64,000 bases of DNA from Pseudomonas umsongensis (GTDB lineage Bacteria > Pseudomonadota > Gammaproteobacteria > Pseudomonadales > Pseudomonadaceae), in the NCBI RefSeq assembly GCF_002236105.1, contig NZ_NIWU01000002.1:1116001-1180000 (forward strand). Direction: 5' to 3'. Under the pieces are notes generated by a model. That model saw only the letters and a program-made list of their open reading frames with translations. It ran no database searches and was not told the DNA's origin. Within the stretch, counting starts at the first letter, position 1. The number at the start of each line of letters is the position of its first letter. Below are positions 53,371-62,399 of the stretch, piece by piece. A program made the position numbers and the translations under genes.

Positions 53371-53978
53371 TTCGAGGGCACTCGTGAAGGGGGCGACAAC
53401 GTGCGACGCAGATTGATGACAGTGGGAATCGGCACCAGGCGGCTGAGCCAGCTCATGGTGCGTATCGACACAAAGCCGTGGTGGGCATAGAACGTCCGTG
53501 CGGCGAGGTTTTTCGCTTGCACTTCCAGCTCGACTTTTTCCTGCCCGCAGCCCAAAGCCTGCTCGCACACGGCCTGCAGCAAGGCACTGGCAACGCCCTG
53601 GCGGCGGGCGACTTTGCGCACGCGCAAGCCATACAGGTAAAACCCGTAGTACCACTCGCGACACTCGCTGATCATGAACAACCCATAGCGCAGCGAGCCC
53701 CCCAGCCAGCCGAACTCACGCACGAAGGGCGCGGGGCCAGGTGAAAAAGGCCCGCGTCGATGGTGTTTGAACGCCGCGTAACCGATAGCGCCTTCACTGC
53801 AATAGGCAATCAACACCCGATCCCAATTGATCCCGTCCGCCAACAGGCGATGACGACATTCTTCATCGCCGAGGATGAACGCCAGCGAGCCGCGCCCCGA
53901 GGTGATCCAGCGTGCAATCGCAGGCTCGCGCTCCGAAAGGCTGGAAGCCAGGACGATCTGCACGGGTTCACGCTGCAT
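53367..53978 (-). CDS. GNAT family N-acetyltransferase
   Basis: This 203-residue protein has the acetyl-CoA-binding motif A in YGLRVRKVARRQGVASALLQ and motif B in LAARTFYAHHGFVSI. The N-terminal region (ARWITSGRGSLAFILGDEEC) is helical. It overlaps the sulfatase stop by 11 bp and the KpsC-like ATG by 4 bp, so it is translated as part of the capsule operon. The probable role is acylation of a capsule sugar or anchor; this is inference from location. Confidence 0.85.
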   Translation of the reverse strand: MQREPVQIVLASSLSEREPAIARWITSGRGSLAFILGDEECRHRLLADGINWDRVLIAYCSEGAIGYAAFKHHRRGPFSPGPAPFVREFGWLGGSLRYGLFMISECREWYYGFYLYGLRVRKVARRQGVASALLQAVCEQALGCGQEKVELEVQAKNLAARTFYAHHGFVSIRTMSWLSRLVPIPTVINLRRTLSPPSRVPSK

Positions 53979-55479
53979 CGCCTACCGACGCCAGGTGATC
54001 GATAAACGCCTTGGCCAAATGCTCGACCCCCATATCCATCGGAGTACTGGCGCTACGCACGCGATTGGACCAGATGAAATACTCGGTATCGCCGTCCGGC
54101 TCACCCAGGGCGCCATACACGTCGGGCAGGATCGGCACGTGGTCACCGAAGAAACACAGCCCGGCCGGCGTATCGCGGGCCAGCAAGTGCTCGCGCAACT
54201 GGCCGAGCATGCGGTCGGCATTTGCCAGGTGGCGCACATACGGCGCCAGGTCGCGCAGGCCTTCAGCCAGAGGACGGTCGAACCACTGCGCGAGATCAGT
54301 CGCCTCGACGTTTTCCAGGTGCAACGGCCCATGGTTCTCCATGGTGATGGCATGGATGTACAACGGCTGCGTGCGACCCGGCGCATCGAGCAATTCGCGG
54401 ATCTTGTCGGCCACGGCGCAGTCACCGATAAACGGACCGGCCTTCTGCTGCTCGGTGAAGCTGCGCACGTCGATGAACTCGTCGAAGCCCAGCGCCGGCA
54501 GCACCTTGTCGCGACCGTAGAAACTGCCCACATAAGGGTGCACGCACACCGTGCGATACCCTCGGCGCTTGAGTTCCAGCGCGACACTGGCAACCCCTTG
54601 GCGCGCCAGGTGGCGATAGGGATTGAAGCGATGGACGCCGAGCTGGTCGACCTTGATCCCGGTCAGGAAGGCGAACTCGGTCCGCACCGTATTCGCCCCC
54701 CAGGCCGCCACCTGCAAACGGCCCTGGGCCAGCGCTTCACCCCGCAAGGTATCGAACTGTTCGAGGACCTGCCCACGAACGCCGGGCCAAAGCCTGCGCG
54801 CATCGAAAAACGATTCGCTCTGCACCGACACCAGGTCCGCCAGGGTGGCATCGGCCATGGGGCGTGCTTCCTCGCCAAGGAACGGCGAGTTCAAAGATGC
54901 CAGGGCCACCGGACGGCGAGCGGCAAAAAAGTACGTCCACAAACTGGCCGCCAGGCCCCAGCGACCCAGGTCCAGGCCAGCGTCAAAGGTCGGCTTCAGG
55001 GGCTTGAAGCCACCTAGCCAGAGCAACGCCAAACCCCCGAGCAAGGTGCCCGTCGCCACGGCGTGGGCATTGGTGCCGACCGGCTCGAAATACAGCCCGC
55101 AGCCCAGGTAGACCACAAACAGCAACGCCAGGCCAATCGCCTTGCCGATGCCGAAAAACGGCAGGTACAGGCGCGGAAAACGCACCGCATCGCTGAAGTA
55201 TTCGAAGTCGGCGCACACGAAGGGCTCGCGCAGCGAATGATATTTGGCGTTACTCACCAACACGATCAACAGCCACAGGGCTAACACGTTCACCGCGCTG
55301 AACCAGGCGCGGCCGGTGATCAGGTACAGCAAGCCGACGGCGAACGCCCAGGCACCGGCGTGCAACAGCCAGGCGCGCAGCGGGCGACGCCAGCCGGGGT
55401 AGGGCACCAACAGTCTTTCGAACCCGCACGACAACAGAAAACCGAGCACAACCACCCAGCCAAACGCACTACTCAACAC
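53968..55479 (-). CDS. LTA synthase-like sulfatase membrane protein
   Basis: This protein has about 503 residues. The N-terminal third has about five transmembrane helices (GWVVVLGFLLSCGFERLLVP, WLLIVLVSNAKYH and others). The extracytoplasmic alkaline-phosphatase-fold domain has the metal/nucleophile region SVQSESFFDARRL, GANTVRTEFAFLTG, HAITMENHGPLHLE and FFGDHVPILPDVYG. It belongs with LtaS, OpgB and similar phosphoglycerol or phosphoethanolamine transferases. In the rhizobial rkp-1 region a membrane protein gene (rkpI) occupies the same relative place. The start is uncertain: GTG at 55479 has GGTG 6 nt upstream, and GTG at 55488 is the alternative. It follows the reductase stop directly. 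Confidence 0.82.
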   Translation of the reverse strand: MLSSAFGWVVVLGFLLSCGFERLLVPYPGWRRPLRAWLLHAGAWAFAVGLLYLITGRAWFSAVNVLALWLLIVLVSNAKYHSLREPFVCADFEYFSDAVRFPRLYLPFFGIGKAIGLALLFVVYLGCGLYFEPVGTNAHAVATGTLLGGLALLWLGGFKPLKPTFDAGLDLGRWGLAASLWTYFFAARRPVALASLNSPFLGEEARPMADATLADLVSVQSESFFDARRLWPGVRGQVLEQFDTLRGEALAQGRLQVAAWGANTVRTEFAFLTGIKVDQLGVHRFNPYRHLARQGVASVALELKRRGYRTVCVHPYVGSFYGRDKVLPALGFDEFIDVRSFTEQQKAGPFIGDCAVADKIRELLDAPGRTQPLYIHAITMENHGPLHLENVEATDLAQWFDRPLAEGLRDLAPYVRHLANADRMLGQLREHLLARDTPAGLCFFGDHVPILPDVYGALGEPDGDTEYFIWSNRVRSASTPMDMGVEHLAKAFIDHLASVGDAA

Positions 55480-55480
55480 A

Positions 55481-56257
55481 TCAGGCACCGTAATCCAGCC
55501 ACCGCAAAATGATCGACGACAGCCGTGGCGGAATGACTCCCAATGCCCAGCATCCAAGGTTCAGCGGGAACGGAAAACTGATCCGCGCCTGGTTCGCCGC
55601 CAGGCCGCGGCGAATCCTGCGCGCGGCTTTGTCCGGTGCCCAGAGCAAGGGTTTGGGCCCGGGCATCTCAAAGCACATCTTCGATTCGACGTAGCCAGGC
55701 ATGATCACGTTGATCTTCACCCCGTCCACCGCCACCAGGTCGCGCATGGCTTCGCCGTAGGCCTTGATCGCCGCCTTGCTCGCGCTATAGCTCGGCGTGG
55801 CGGGCAACCCGCGCCAGCCGGCCAGCGAACTGAACAGGGCGATCTGCCCGGATTTGCGCGCGCGCATGAACGGCAATGCGGCCTGCACCGTGGCCAGGGC
55901 CGCCAACACATTGATCTCGATCAGCGCCTGGGACAGCGCCCAGACTTCGCCCTCGCCATTGTCGCCTGCGGAGGTGTTGACCCCGGCGCCGACGATGATC
56001 AGGTCCGGCGCCTCGCTCTCGCTGATCTCACTGATCCAGCGGCGCAAGGCTTCCAGGTCCTGGACGTCGAGCGGCTGCAGCAACACCCGCGCACCGAGGG
56101 CGCGGCACTGCGCGGCCATTTCTTCCAGGCGATCCAGGCGCCGGCCTTGCAGGATCAGGGTCACCCCCGGCGCCGCATACGCAGGCGCCAGGGCACCACC
56201 GATGCCGCCTGTGGCACCGGTGATGAGAATGCAGCGTGGAGACTTGTGCAGCGTCAT
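55481..56257 (-). CDS. short-chain dehydrogenase/reductase, RkpH-like
   Basis: This 258-residue Rossmann oxidoreductase has the cofactor loop TGATGGIGGALAPAYA, the basic GRRLDRLEE that favours NADPH, Ser in ALFSSLAGW and the catalytic Tyr-Lys in PSYSASKAAIKAYGE. A C-terminal hydrophobic, Pro-rich stretch (FPFPLNLGCWALGVIPPRLS) could touch the membrane. It would reduce the 3-keto group left by the oxoamine synthase, as in sphingoid base synthesis; rkpH in rhizobia is the parallel. Its ATG overlaps the kpsS stop by 4 bp. Confidence 0.88.
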   Translation of the reverse strand: MTLHKSPRCILITGATGGIGGALAPAYAAPGVTLILQGRRLDRLEEMAAQCRALGARVLLQPLDVQDLEALRRWISEISESEAPDLIIVGAGVNTSAGDNGEGEVWALSQALIEINVLAALATVQAALPFMRARKSGQIALFSSLAGWRGLPATPSYSASKAAIKAYGEAMRDLVAVDGVKINVIMPGYVESKMCFEMPGPKPLLWAPDKAARRIRRGLAANQARISFPFPLNLGCWALGVIPPRLSSIILRWLDYGA

Positions 56258-57576
56258 AGGTACTGTTCGATCTTCGAGGTCTTCGCCATCAACACTTCCA
56301 GGGAGTTGTTCACCGCCATGTCGATGCCACAGCGGGTATAGAAGCCGCCGTTGACCTGCGTGGTGTGAATGACCGTGCTGCGAAAACGTTGAAACAGCGT
56401 GGAGTCAGGGGGTTCCGGGTGGTCCCAGAACGCGTCGAGGCCGCCCTGGTGGGTCAGCCCCTTGAGGTTGTAGATCGGGTCGCTGAGGGCGATGGTTGGC
56501 ACGTTGTGCATCAGCGACGAGCCGCCCACGGTACTGTTGACCGTGACCACGCCGGCCACGTGCGACAGCAGCGTCGGCATGTGCCCGCTCTCGAGGAAGT
56601 CCACGCGGTCTTCGATGCCCAGCTTGTGGGCAATGCGCCGGGTGATGCGCTGATAGTTGACGATACCGGGCGTCAACGGATGGTTCTTCACCACCAGCCG
56701 CACATCGCTGCCGGCATGGCGGGCGAACGAGCCCATCACGTGCTTGAGCACATCCTTCATGTGGCGGAACGGCGAGTGATCGCGGATCTGCGCATCGCTG
56801 TCCAACTGCAAGGGCAGCAGGAAGGTGCGGTAGCGATTGCGCGCCACCTCACTGATCACCTCGGAATCGCGACCCTTGGCACTCAACAGCCGAATGCCCT
56901 GGCGAATGTAGCCCGCATACTCCACCGCCGCGTTGAACGGCGCGTGGGTCTTGTAATGGGGAAACACCACTTTGTTCAGCGCGCCACCGACGTGATACAT
57001 CACATCGTGTAGCGCCCGGGAGGCAAACGACAGGCGAAACTCGTTGCCGTTGTGATAACGCGGAATGTACTTGCCCACCTCGCGATACCACTCCGGGTCC
57101 CGGGGCAGCAGCGAGTGATTATTCACACCGTTGCGCTCAAGGGTGATCCAGTACGGCCGGAAGTAACCTTCCTCGAACACGTGCACACGAATCCCCAGCG
57201 ACTTGGCCAGCGTCACCGCCGGTTGATGCACCGGCCGGCAATCGCCGAACAGCACCACGTCGGTGATGTGCTCCGTCTTGAAGCAGTGGCTGTAGAAATC
57301 CGCCAACTGCTCGGGGCGCGCCGAGTAATACACCCGCGCACCGCTGCCATACAGGGTATCGCCCATGTTGAAACTGACGGACTTGACCTGCTGTCCCTCG
57401 TTTCGCAGGGCTTGCGCCAGGCGCGCGAAAAACGGCGAACTGACGCCCTGCAAGAACAGGAACGAGTTGCGCGGCTTCACCGGCACCGGTCGCAGGGAGC
57501 GCTGCTTGGGAATCAGGATTGCCTGAGGCGTGGTTTCAAAACCGTAAGGAGCAAACGCCGAATCATCTCTCGCCAT
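56254..57576 (-). CDS. kpsS: capsule Kdo transferase KpsS
   Basis: This 440-residue cytoplasmic enzyme, in group 2-type capsules, adds the first beta-Kdo to lyso-phosphatidylglycerol. Family features are RNSFLFLQGVSSPFFARLAQ near residue 36, VHVFEEGYFRPYWITLERNG, VVKNHPLTPGIVNYQ and VTVNSTVGGSSLMHNVPTIA. Its first 64 bp overlap the 3' end of kpsC in another frame. It is followed by the reductase gene with an ATGA overlap. Confidence 0.93.
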   Translation of the reverse strand: MARDDSAFAPYGFETTPQAILIPKQRSLRPVPVKPRNSFLFLQGVSSPFFARLAQALRNEGQQVKSVSFNMGDTLYGSGARVYYSARPEQLADFYSHCFKTEHITDVVLFGDCRPVHQPAVTLAKSLGIRVHVFEEGYFRPYWITLERNGVNNHSLLPRDPEWYREVGKYIPRYHNGNEFRLSFASRALHDVMYHVGGALNKVVFPHYKTHAPFNAAVEYAGYIRQGIRLLSAKGRDSEVISEVARNRYRTFLLPLQLDSDAQIRDHSPFRHMKDVLKHVMGSFARHAGSDVRLVVKNHPLTPGIVNYQRITRRIAHKLGIEDRVDFLESGHMPTLLSHVAGVVTVNSTVGGSSLMHNVPTIALSDPIYNLKGLTHQGGLDAFWDHPEPPDSTLFQRFRSTVIHTTQVNGGFYTRCGIDMAVNNSLEVLMAKTSKIEQYL

Positions 57577-59543
57577 GTTGGAGTTCTTCCTTGCGTTGGT
57601 ACTTCATCCCAGTTCTGGATCTCGATAAGCGTGCGTTCAGGAGTGGTAAATTTTCGGGTGATGCGGCTGACATAAGTCGGGTAGCGGATCAGCGTTGCGG
57701 CCACCAGCTCGTCGAGGCTCAGGCGCCGGGTTCGTCGCGCCTGAACGTCCGGGCTCAGGTCGCGATCCTCGGTCAATCCCCAGCCGGCATAGAACGGCTG
57801 GCCATACGTGGTCACCGGCACGCCGCGCAACAAAGCTTCGAAGCCCGATTGCGAAGTCAGCACATGCACCTCGTCGACCTCGGACAACAGCGAGTGGAAA
57901 GGCACATCGCCCACCACCTGGTTGCACCAGTCGCTGGTGCGTTCTTCGTCTACGCCGGCCTCGCGTGTGCCGGCCAGTACTTCGGGGTGCGGCTTGTACA
58001 ACAGCCACGCCATCGGATGACGCTCGCGCACCGCCTTGAGCAAATCCAGGTTGCGGCGGATCCGGTGCGCGCCATAACGAATCGACGCATCGGACTCCAC
58101 CTGGCCCGGCACCAGAATCACCCGCTCAACACCGGCCGGGCGTTTCCACGGCGTGCCAGGCAGGTTGTACTTGGTCACGCCGGCCGCGCAGATCGCTTCC
58201 CGCAAGGCCGCCGCCCGCTGCAACAAGCCCGGTGCACAGGGCTCGTTCTGCAATATGTGTTCCAGGCGCGAAGGGCGGGTGGCGTCGTAGTAAATGCCCA
58301 GGTCGTCGAACACCCAAGACAGGGGGCGGGTTTTCTTCGCGCCCAGGCCGACGGAGCGCAGGAAGCCGTCTTCGACGCGGCCGAGGTGGCGACCCAATTT
58401 CCCGGACAGAGGCGTATCGTGCTGGCAACCCCAGGTGATCACCGGAGCAGCCACGCGACGACGGGAAAAACGCCCGAGAAACCGGATGGACGAACCGTTG
58501 AAAAAGTCCTGCACCAACGGCTGCTTCCACTTGCTGAAGCCAACCATCTGCAAACTGTGGGGCAGGCGACTGCGCATCCGTCGCTGCAAACCCAACCACG
58601 CCAGCACCGTCTCGGCCTGGCACGGCGCGCCCGTTTCCGGGTCGACATAGCGTGGGTATTCCACCAGCGCGGCATGCAGCAACTGCTCAAGACTGACCGG
58701 CTGACGTCGCTCAGGCGCCGGCAGCGCATCAACGGTCAAACCCCAGCCGGCATAGAACGGCATGCCAAAAGTGTGCACCGGCACGTTCCACAACAGGGCA
58801 TCGAAGCCCAGTTGCGAAGTCATTACGTACACCGCCTGAACGGCCGACAGCAGCTCCGCCGGGTGCACGTTTTTGCTGATCAGATGAATTCGTGGATGCT
58901 TGCGCAGCTTCGCCAGATCAAAGTGCCCCTGCTTGCGCCCGGCCACCACATCCGGGTGAACCTTGACCACCACCGTACACTGCGGGTGACGGGCCAGCGC
59001 GACTTCGAGCATGTGCTCGAAATCAGCAGCGCTGGCGCCTTGCAGCGAAGCGTCGCCCCGCGTCTGATCAGCGACCAGCACGCAAGGTTGCGGCAATACA
59101 CAGGTTTCGATCCGCGCGCTGTTGTACTTCGAAACGCGTTCTTCGCACCAGCTCGCTTGCAAGGCACGGGCACGATCCGACTGCGCCAGCGTCAGCGGCT
59201 GCGCAATCAATTGTTCCAGGCGAGAAGGGGCGGTGGCGTCGTAGTAGATGCCCAGCGGGTCGACGATCAGCGACAACGGCGGGTCTTCAGCACCCAGGCC
59301 CACGGAGCGCAAAAAACCGTCTTCGACCGTGATCAGCGGCAACCCGGCAGCATCGGCTGCTTCCTTGGCACGCAACGCACTGGGCTTGCGCCCCCACGCC
59401 AACACATCATCGGCCCGGGCAATGTCGCCCACCGTTCCACACAGCAGCCGATACTCAGGCAACAGCGCGGGGAGGGTAGGGATTTGTTGCGCACCTTTAG
59501 ACAGAATCAGCAAAGAGCGACGCGGTGGAGCGACATTGTCCAT
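57513..59543 (-). CDS. kpsC: capsule poly-Kdo transferase KpsC (two-domain)
   Basis: This 676-residue enzyme extends the Kdo linker with alternating linkages, one activity per domain. The N-domain (1-320) has VEDGFLRSVGLGAEDPP, KVHPDVVAGRKQGHFD, TSQLGFDALLWNVPVH and FYAGWGLTVD. The C-domain (345-650) repeats this with VEDGFLRSVGLGAKKTR, KPHPEVLAGTREAG, TSQSGFEALLRGVPVT and FYAGWGLTED. Length matches E. coli KpsC (675). It is the first gene of the six-gene minus operon. Confidence 0.95.
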   Translation of the reverse strand: MDNVAPPRRSLLILSKGAQQIPTLPALLPEYRLLCGTVGDIARADDVLAWGRKPSALRAKEAADAAGLPLITVEDGFLRSVGLGAEDPPLSLIVDPLGIYYDATAPSRLEQLIAQPLTLAQSDRARALQASWCEERVSKYNSARIETCVLPQPCVLVADQTRGDASLQGASAADFEHMLEVALARHPQCTVVVKVHPDVVAGRKQGHFDLAKLRKHPRIHLISKNVHPAELLSAVQAVYVMTSQLGFDALLWNVPVHTFGMPFYAGWGLTVDALPAPERRQPVSLEQLLHAALVEYPRYVDPETGAPCQAETVLAWLGLQRRMRSRLPHSLQMVGFSKWKQPLVQDFFNGSSIRFLGRFSRRRVAAPVITWGCQHDTPLSGKLGRHLGRVEDGFLRSVGLGAKKTRPLSWVFDDLGIYYDATRPSRLEHILQNEPCAPGLLQRAAALREAICAAGVTKYNLPGTPWKRPAGVERVILVPGQVESDASIRYGAHRIRRNLDLLKAVRERHPMAWLLYKPHPEVLAGTREAGVDEERTSDWCNQVVGDVPFHSLLSEVDEVHVLTSQSGFEALLRGVPVTTYGQPFYAGWGLTEDRDLSPDVQARRTRRLSLDELVAATLIRYPTYVSRITRKFTTPERTLIEIQNWDEVPTQGRTPTWREMIRRLLLTVLKPRLRQS

Positions 59544-59947
59544 AAAAAACAGCGGATATCCATATCGGGCGCAATCATCACTCAGGCGCGCATCAGTGCG
59601 CGTACCTGGAGGAAATGCTCAATGAAATTTGGCGCGAATGATAATACAAACGTAGGGTAGCCATTCATAAAAGTAGGAAGAATCTGACGACTTTTTCACA
59701 TAAATCGACATTTCCCATCGTACCTGCAGCCCCGCCAATCAACGGCCCGATGAGTGGCATCCACAACGCTTGCCGCGCGGTTGACAACCAAAAAAAGCCA
59801 ACCGCCGACCCTGTAGGAGCTGGCTTGCCAGCGAAGACCCCGGCACGTCCGATACCGGTGTTCTCGTGTCCCCGCCAAATGACGCGATGACACCGTTCAA
59901 GATAGAAGGCCGGCCCAAGGCAATCACTCGGTGCATCAAGGGCGGGT
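59544..59947. other. 404-bp region upstream of kpsC with a solitary REP
   Basis: It holds the probable promoter of the kpsC operon. On the minus strand TATTAT (59646-59641) is a possible -10, but no matching -35 is clear. A single REP copy CTGTAGGAGCTGGCTTGCCA lies at 59811-59838. Confidence 0.45.
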
Positions 59948-60190
59948 TCAGTGGGCGGACAGATCGCCTGAAGCGCTAGGCGAAGGCTTCGGCGTGCTAG
60001 CGTGATCACGCTGTCGAGGCCTTGCCGCTGGCTGTATGCAAGGCGTACGTGGGTGATTTGAATCGACAGGATTTTCGGGCGAGTAATACAGGTCGTCTTC
60101 GTCATCTCGTAGGTGGCAATACCACCCATACAGCGATGCCGCGAGGGTGACAACGATCATGGCTATGAGGATGAAGATTAGATAACGCAT
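59948..60190 (-). CDS. small single-pass membrane protein
   Basis: This predicted 80-residue protein has an N-terminal helix MRYLIFILIAMIVVTLAASL and a polar, Asp/Pro-rich tail (HLRDDEDDLYYSPENPVDSN). There is a weak ribosome binding site (GAG 7 nt upstream). No homologous family is recognised. It lies between the capsule operon and the DUF6124 gene. Confidence 0.5.
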   Translation of the reverse strand: MRYLIFILIAMIVVTLAASLYGWYCHLRDDEDDLYYSPENPVDSNHPRTPCIQPAARPRQRDHASTPKPSPSASGDLSAH

Positions 60191-60692
60191 CGTACTCGGC
60201 TGCCTTGTAATGCTGCGAGTGTATGGTTGAGATGCGTCCTTGCTTGTAAGCGAATTTAAGCCACTTGGAGAAACGGCTGTCTGTAGGGAAAAGCCCTAGA
60301 TGACGGTTTTTTTTCCTTAGGATGTAGGAGATGGTTTGCCAGCGAAGACGTCCATCCCAGCCAATCCAAACCGCCTGGATTCACTCAACCTGCGAAGAAA
60401 CATCCCACAACCCTTTCAGGTTGTCCCTCGGAAGCGGCATCTCTAGCCTTTGTCCGCCGCTGTCAAATCAGCGGCCGGGACTGGAAACCCCGAAGTGTAA
60501 ACGGCGCCAAAGCGCCCCTCATAACGTATGATTGCGCGCTTTTAATGTGTGCACTCCGTTATGGCGGCTGTGCGCGGGAGACCTCAGTGTCTACCGGGTT
60601 GCCGTTTGCCCGTGTTTCCAGCCTGCGTACAGCTGCCACCCCTTCGTCTGGAAACGGATGGGGCAGCTCCAATCACCAAACGGAGTTCCACA
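60191..60692. other. 502-bp intergenic region
   Basis: It contains a small hairpin TAGGG-AAAAG-CCCTA (60285-60299) followed by a run of eight T, which could end a plus-strand transcript, and a solitary REP (60322-60350). The part just before the DUF6124 gene has an inverted GCGCC/GGCGC element. No gene is supported. Confidence 0.45.
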
Positions 60693-60995
60693 ATGCCCAA
60701 ACCTTCCCCTAATCCCCCCGAATCAGAAATCGACCCGCATCTCAAACCCGCGATCCTCAAATCCCTCGCGCCCCACAATCCAAGCACGATGTTCTACATC
60801 GCCCCAGGCATCGACACCGAAACGCTGCTGGCACACGCTTGCGAATCCCTGGCGTCCGCCAGTGTTATGGCCAGTGATTTCGCAACATTCGTGGATGGGC
60901 CGCAGCGCAGTATGTTGTTGGGTATTCAGCAAGTGATCATGCTGGCCGATATGGCGGTGAATCGGGCGCTGGATAATCTCGATCCGCAAGAGTAA
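60693..60995 (+). CDS. DUF6124 (DUF3077-type) small protein
   Basis: This 100-residue protein belongs to a Pseudomonas-specific family of unknown function. The C-terminal half FYIAPGIDTETLLAHACESL, ASASVMASDFATFVDGPQRS and IQQVIMLADMAVNRALDN is the conserved helical DUF3077-like core. The N-terminus is Pro/Ser-rich. The ATG has GGAG 9 nt upstream. It is a stand-alone gene. Confidence 0.8.
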   Translation: MPKPSPNPPESEIDPHLKPAILKSLAPHNPSTMFYIAPGIDTETLLAHACESLASASVMASDFATFVDGPQRSMLLGIQQVIMLADMAVNRALDNLDPQE

Positions 60996-61048
60996 TCACG
61001 CTCGCAAATCCTCCGGCATGAAGACGCCCTCTCATCAACCAAGCCCCC

Positions 61049-61080
61049 CCTGTAGGAGCTGGCTTGCCAGCGAGGCGTCC
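61049..61080 (+). repeat. solitary REP
   Basis: CCTGTAGGAGCTGGCTTGCC then AGCGAGGCGTCC; a single REP copy between the DUF6124 gene and the kinase-like gene. Confidence 0.7.
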
Positions 61081-61114
61081 TCACCTCAAACAAAGATCCT
61101 GTGTATCGACTCGC

Positions 61115-62173
61115 CTAACGATCCGAATTCAAAGGCAGCGCCAACAAGTACTCATACTTCTCATGCAACAGATCCAGCTTGCCCCGTCGCTGATAGTCAG
61201 CAATGGTCTTGGGCCTCAAGAAATGCCACAGCGCGTTCTGTAAGAAAAAGTAATCCACATTGCGCAACGCGCTCTGCTGGTCGAATCGCTCATCCAGCGC
61301 CTCGACATAAGCGTTCAAGAATTCGCTGCGAACCTTGGCAAATCGTGCCATTTCACCTTGACGGAAGACCGCACTCAGGTAAGCGCCACCATCGAAACCG
61401 ATCCGGCCGATCTTCACCTCGCTCCAGTCGATCATCTGCAAGCCCTCAGGCGAGACAAAGAAGTTCTTGGCCAGGTAATCCATATGGCAAAAACAACGCT
61501 GGGTGTCACGGGCGCGGGACTGGGCACGACGAAGCGCCGGCTGCAAGCGCCGCAAGCGCTCCGCCAGGCCTTGAAATCGCACATCGTCGGCAGGCAATTC
61601 CTTGAGAGAGGGCAGGTAGCGGACAAAATTGAAACGCCAGCGCAGCAGATACCAAGGCCGAAAATAATCCATTTCCCAGAACCGATACTGTCGCCGCCAG
61701 TTGGCAAGTTGCAGGTACTGATGGGACAGTTTTTCGATTTCCGCAATGCCCTGGGCAATCTGCGGCGCAATCTTCACCATCCCCGGCGCCCGTCCTTTGA
61801 CGAAGCGCGTGAAGATCAGGCTTTCTCGGGGAGTTTCAATAACCCCTAGGCACCCTGGATGCTTGAAGTGCACGCCGCCCGCCAACGCTCCGCGCTCACG
61901 ATAAAAACGCGACTCCAGGCTGGAAATGAACAGCAACTTGCGGATCGACTTTTCCACCACTTCCAGCGTCGCGCCGCTAGGTTGGTGAGTCAGGTGATGA
62001 TGGCGTACGTAGTCGACGAACGAGGCATTGGACTCAAGGTCCCGGGTCGTGATGCTGTATTCATCCAGAGGGTGGCCGAGCACATGGCTCAAGCGTTTTT
62101 CAAGGGTGCCACGGCCCCACCAGAACACATTTTCGCGGTCAAACATTCCATGTCGCTTTGATTCGATATCCAT
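61115..62173 (-). CDS. APH/choline-kinase-fold phosphotransferase-like protein
   Basis: This 352-residue protein has a kinase-like C-terminal half. The catalytic loop HMDYLAKNFF (H-x-D-x4-N) and the metal-binding strand MIDWSEVKIGRIGFDGGAYL match aminoglycoside/choline kinase-type enzymes. The N-terminal half is less clear but includes a plausible ATP Lys region (EVVEKSIRKLLFISSLESRF). The start at 62173 (MDIESKRHGM) was chosen since the longer frame has no support. It is divergent from kdsD within a polysaccharide locus, so a sugar or lipid-linked head group is a likely substrate; this is inference. Confidence 0.7.
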   Translation of the reverse strand: MDIESKRHGMFDRENVFWWGRGTLEKRLSHVLGHPLDEYSITTRDLESNASFVDYVRHHHLTHQPSGATLEVVEKSIRKLLFISSLESRFYRERGALAGGVHFKHPGCLGVIETPRESLIFTRFVKGRAPGMVKIAPQIAQGIAEIEKLSHQYLQLANWRRQYRFWEMDYFRPWYLLRWRFNFVRYLPSLKELPADDVRFQGLAERLRRLQPALRRAQSRARDTQRCFCHMDYLAKNFFVSPEGLQMIDWSEVKIGRIGFDGGAYLSAVFRQGEMARFAKVRSEFLNAYVEALDERFDQQSALRNVDYFFLQNALWHFLRPKTIADYQRRGKLDLLHEKYEYLLALPLNSDR

Positions 62174-62399
62174 GATTTCCAACTGTCTACGACCACTCGA
62201 AAGCACGCCCGAACCTTTGTCTCCCCGGTTCAGACGAGGCGCGATAGTACGGATTCCGCCCGTTGATTGCCAATTATCTGGCGCGCAACGGCCTGTTCCT
62301 AGGAAATTTCCTACATACGGAAGACTATCTACGTTCCCTGACCGGTGTTGAGCCGTTACCATACGCGCCTTCAAAATCAAGGAACGATAAGGTCCCCCC

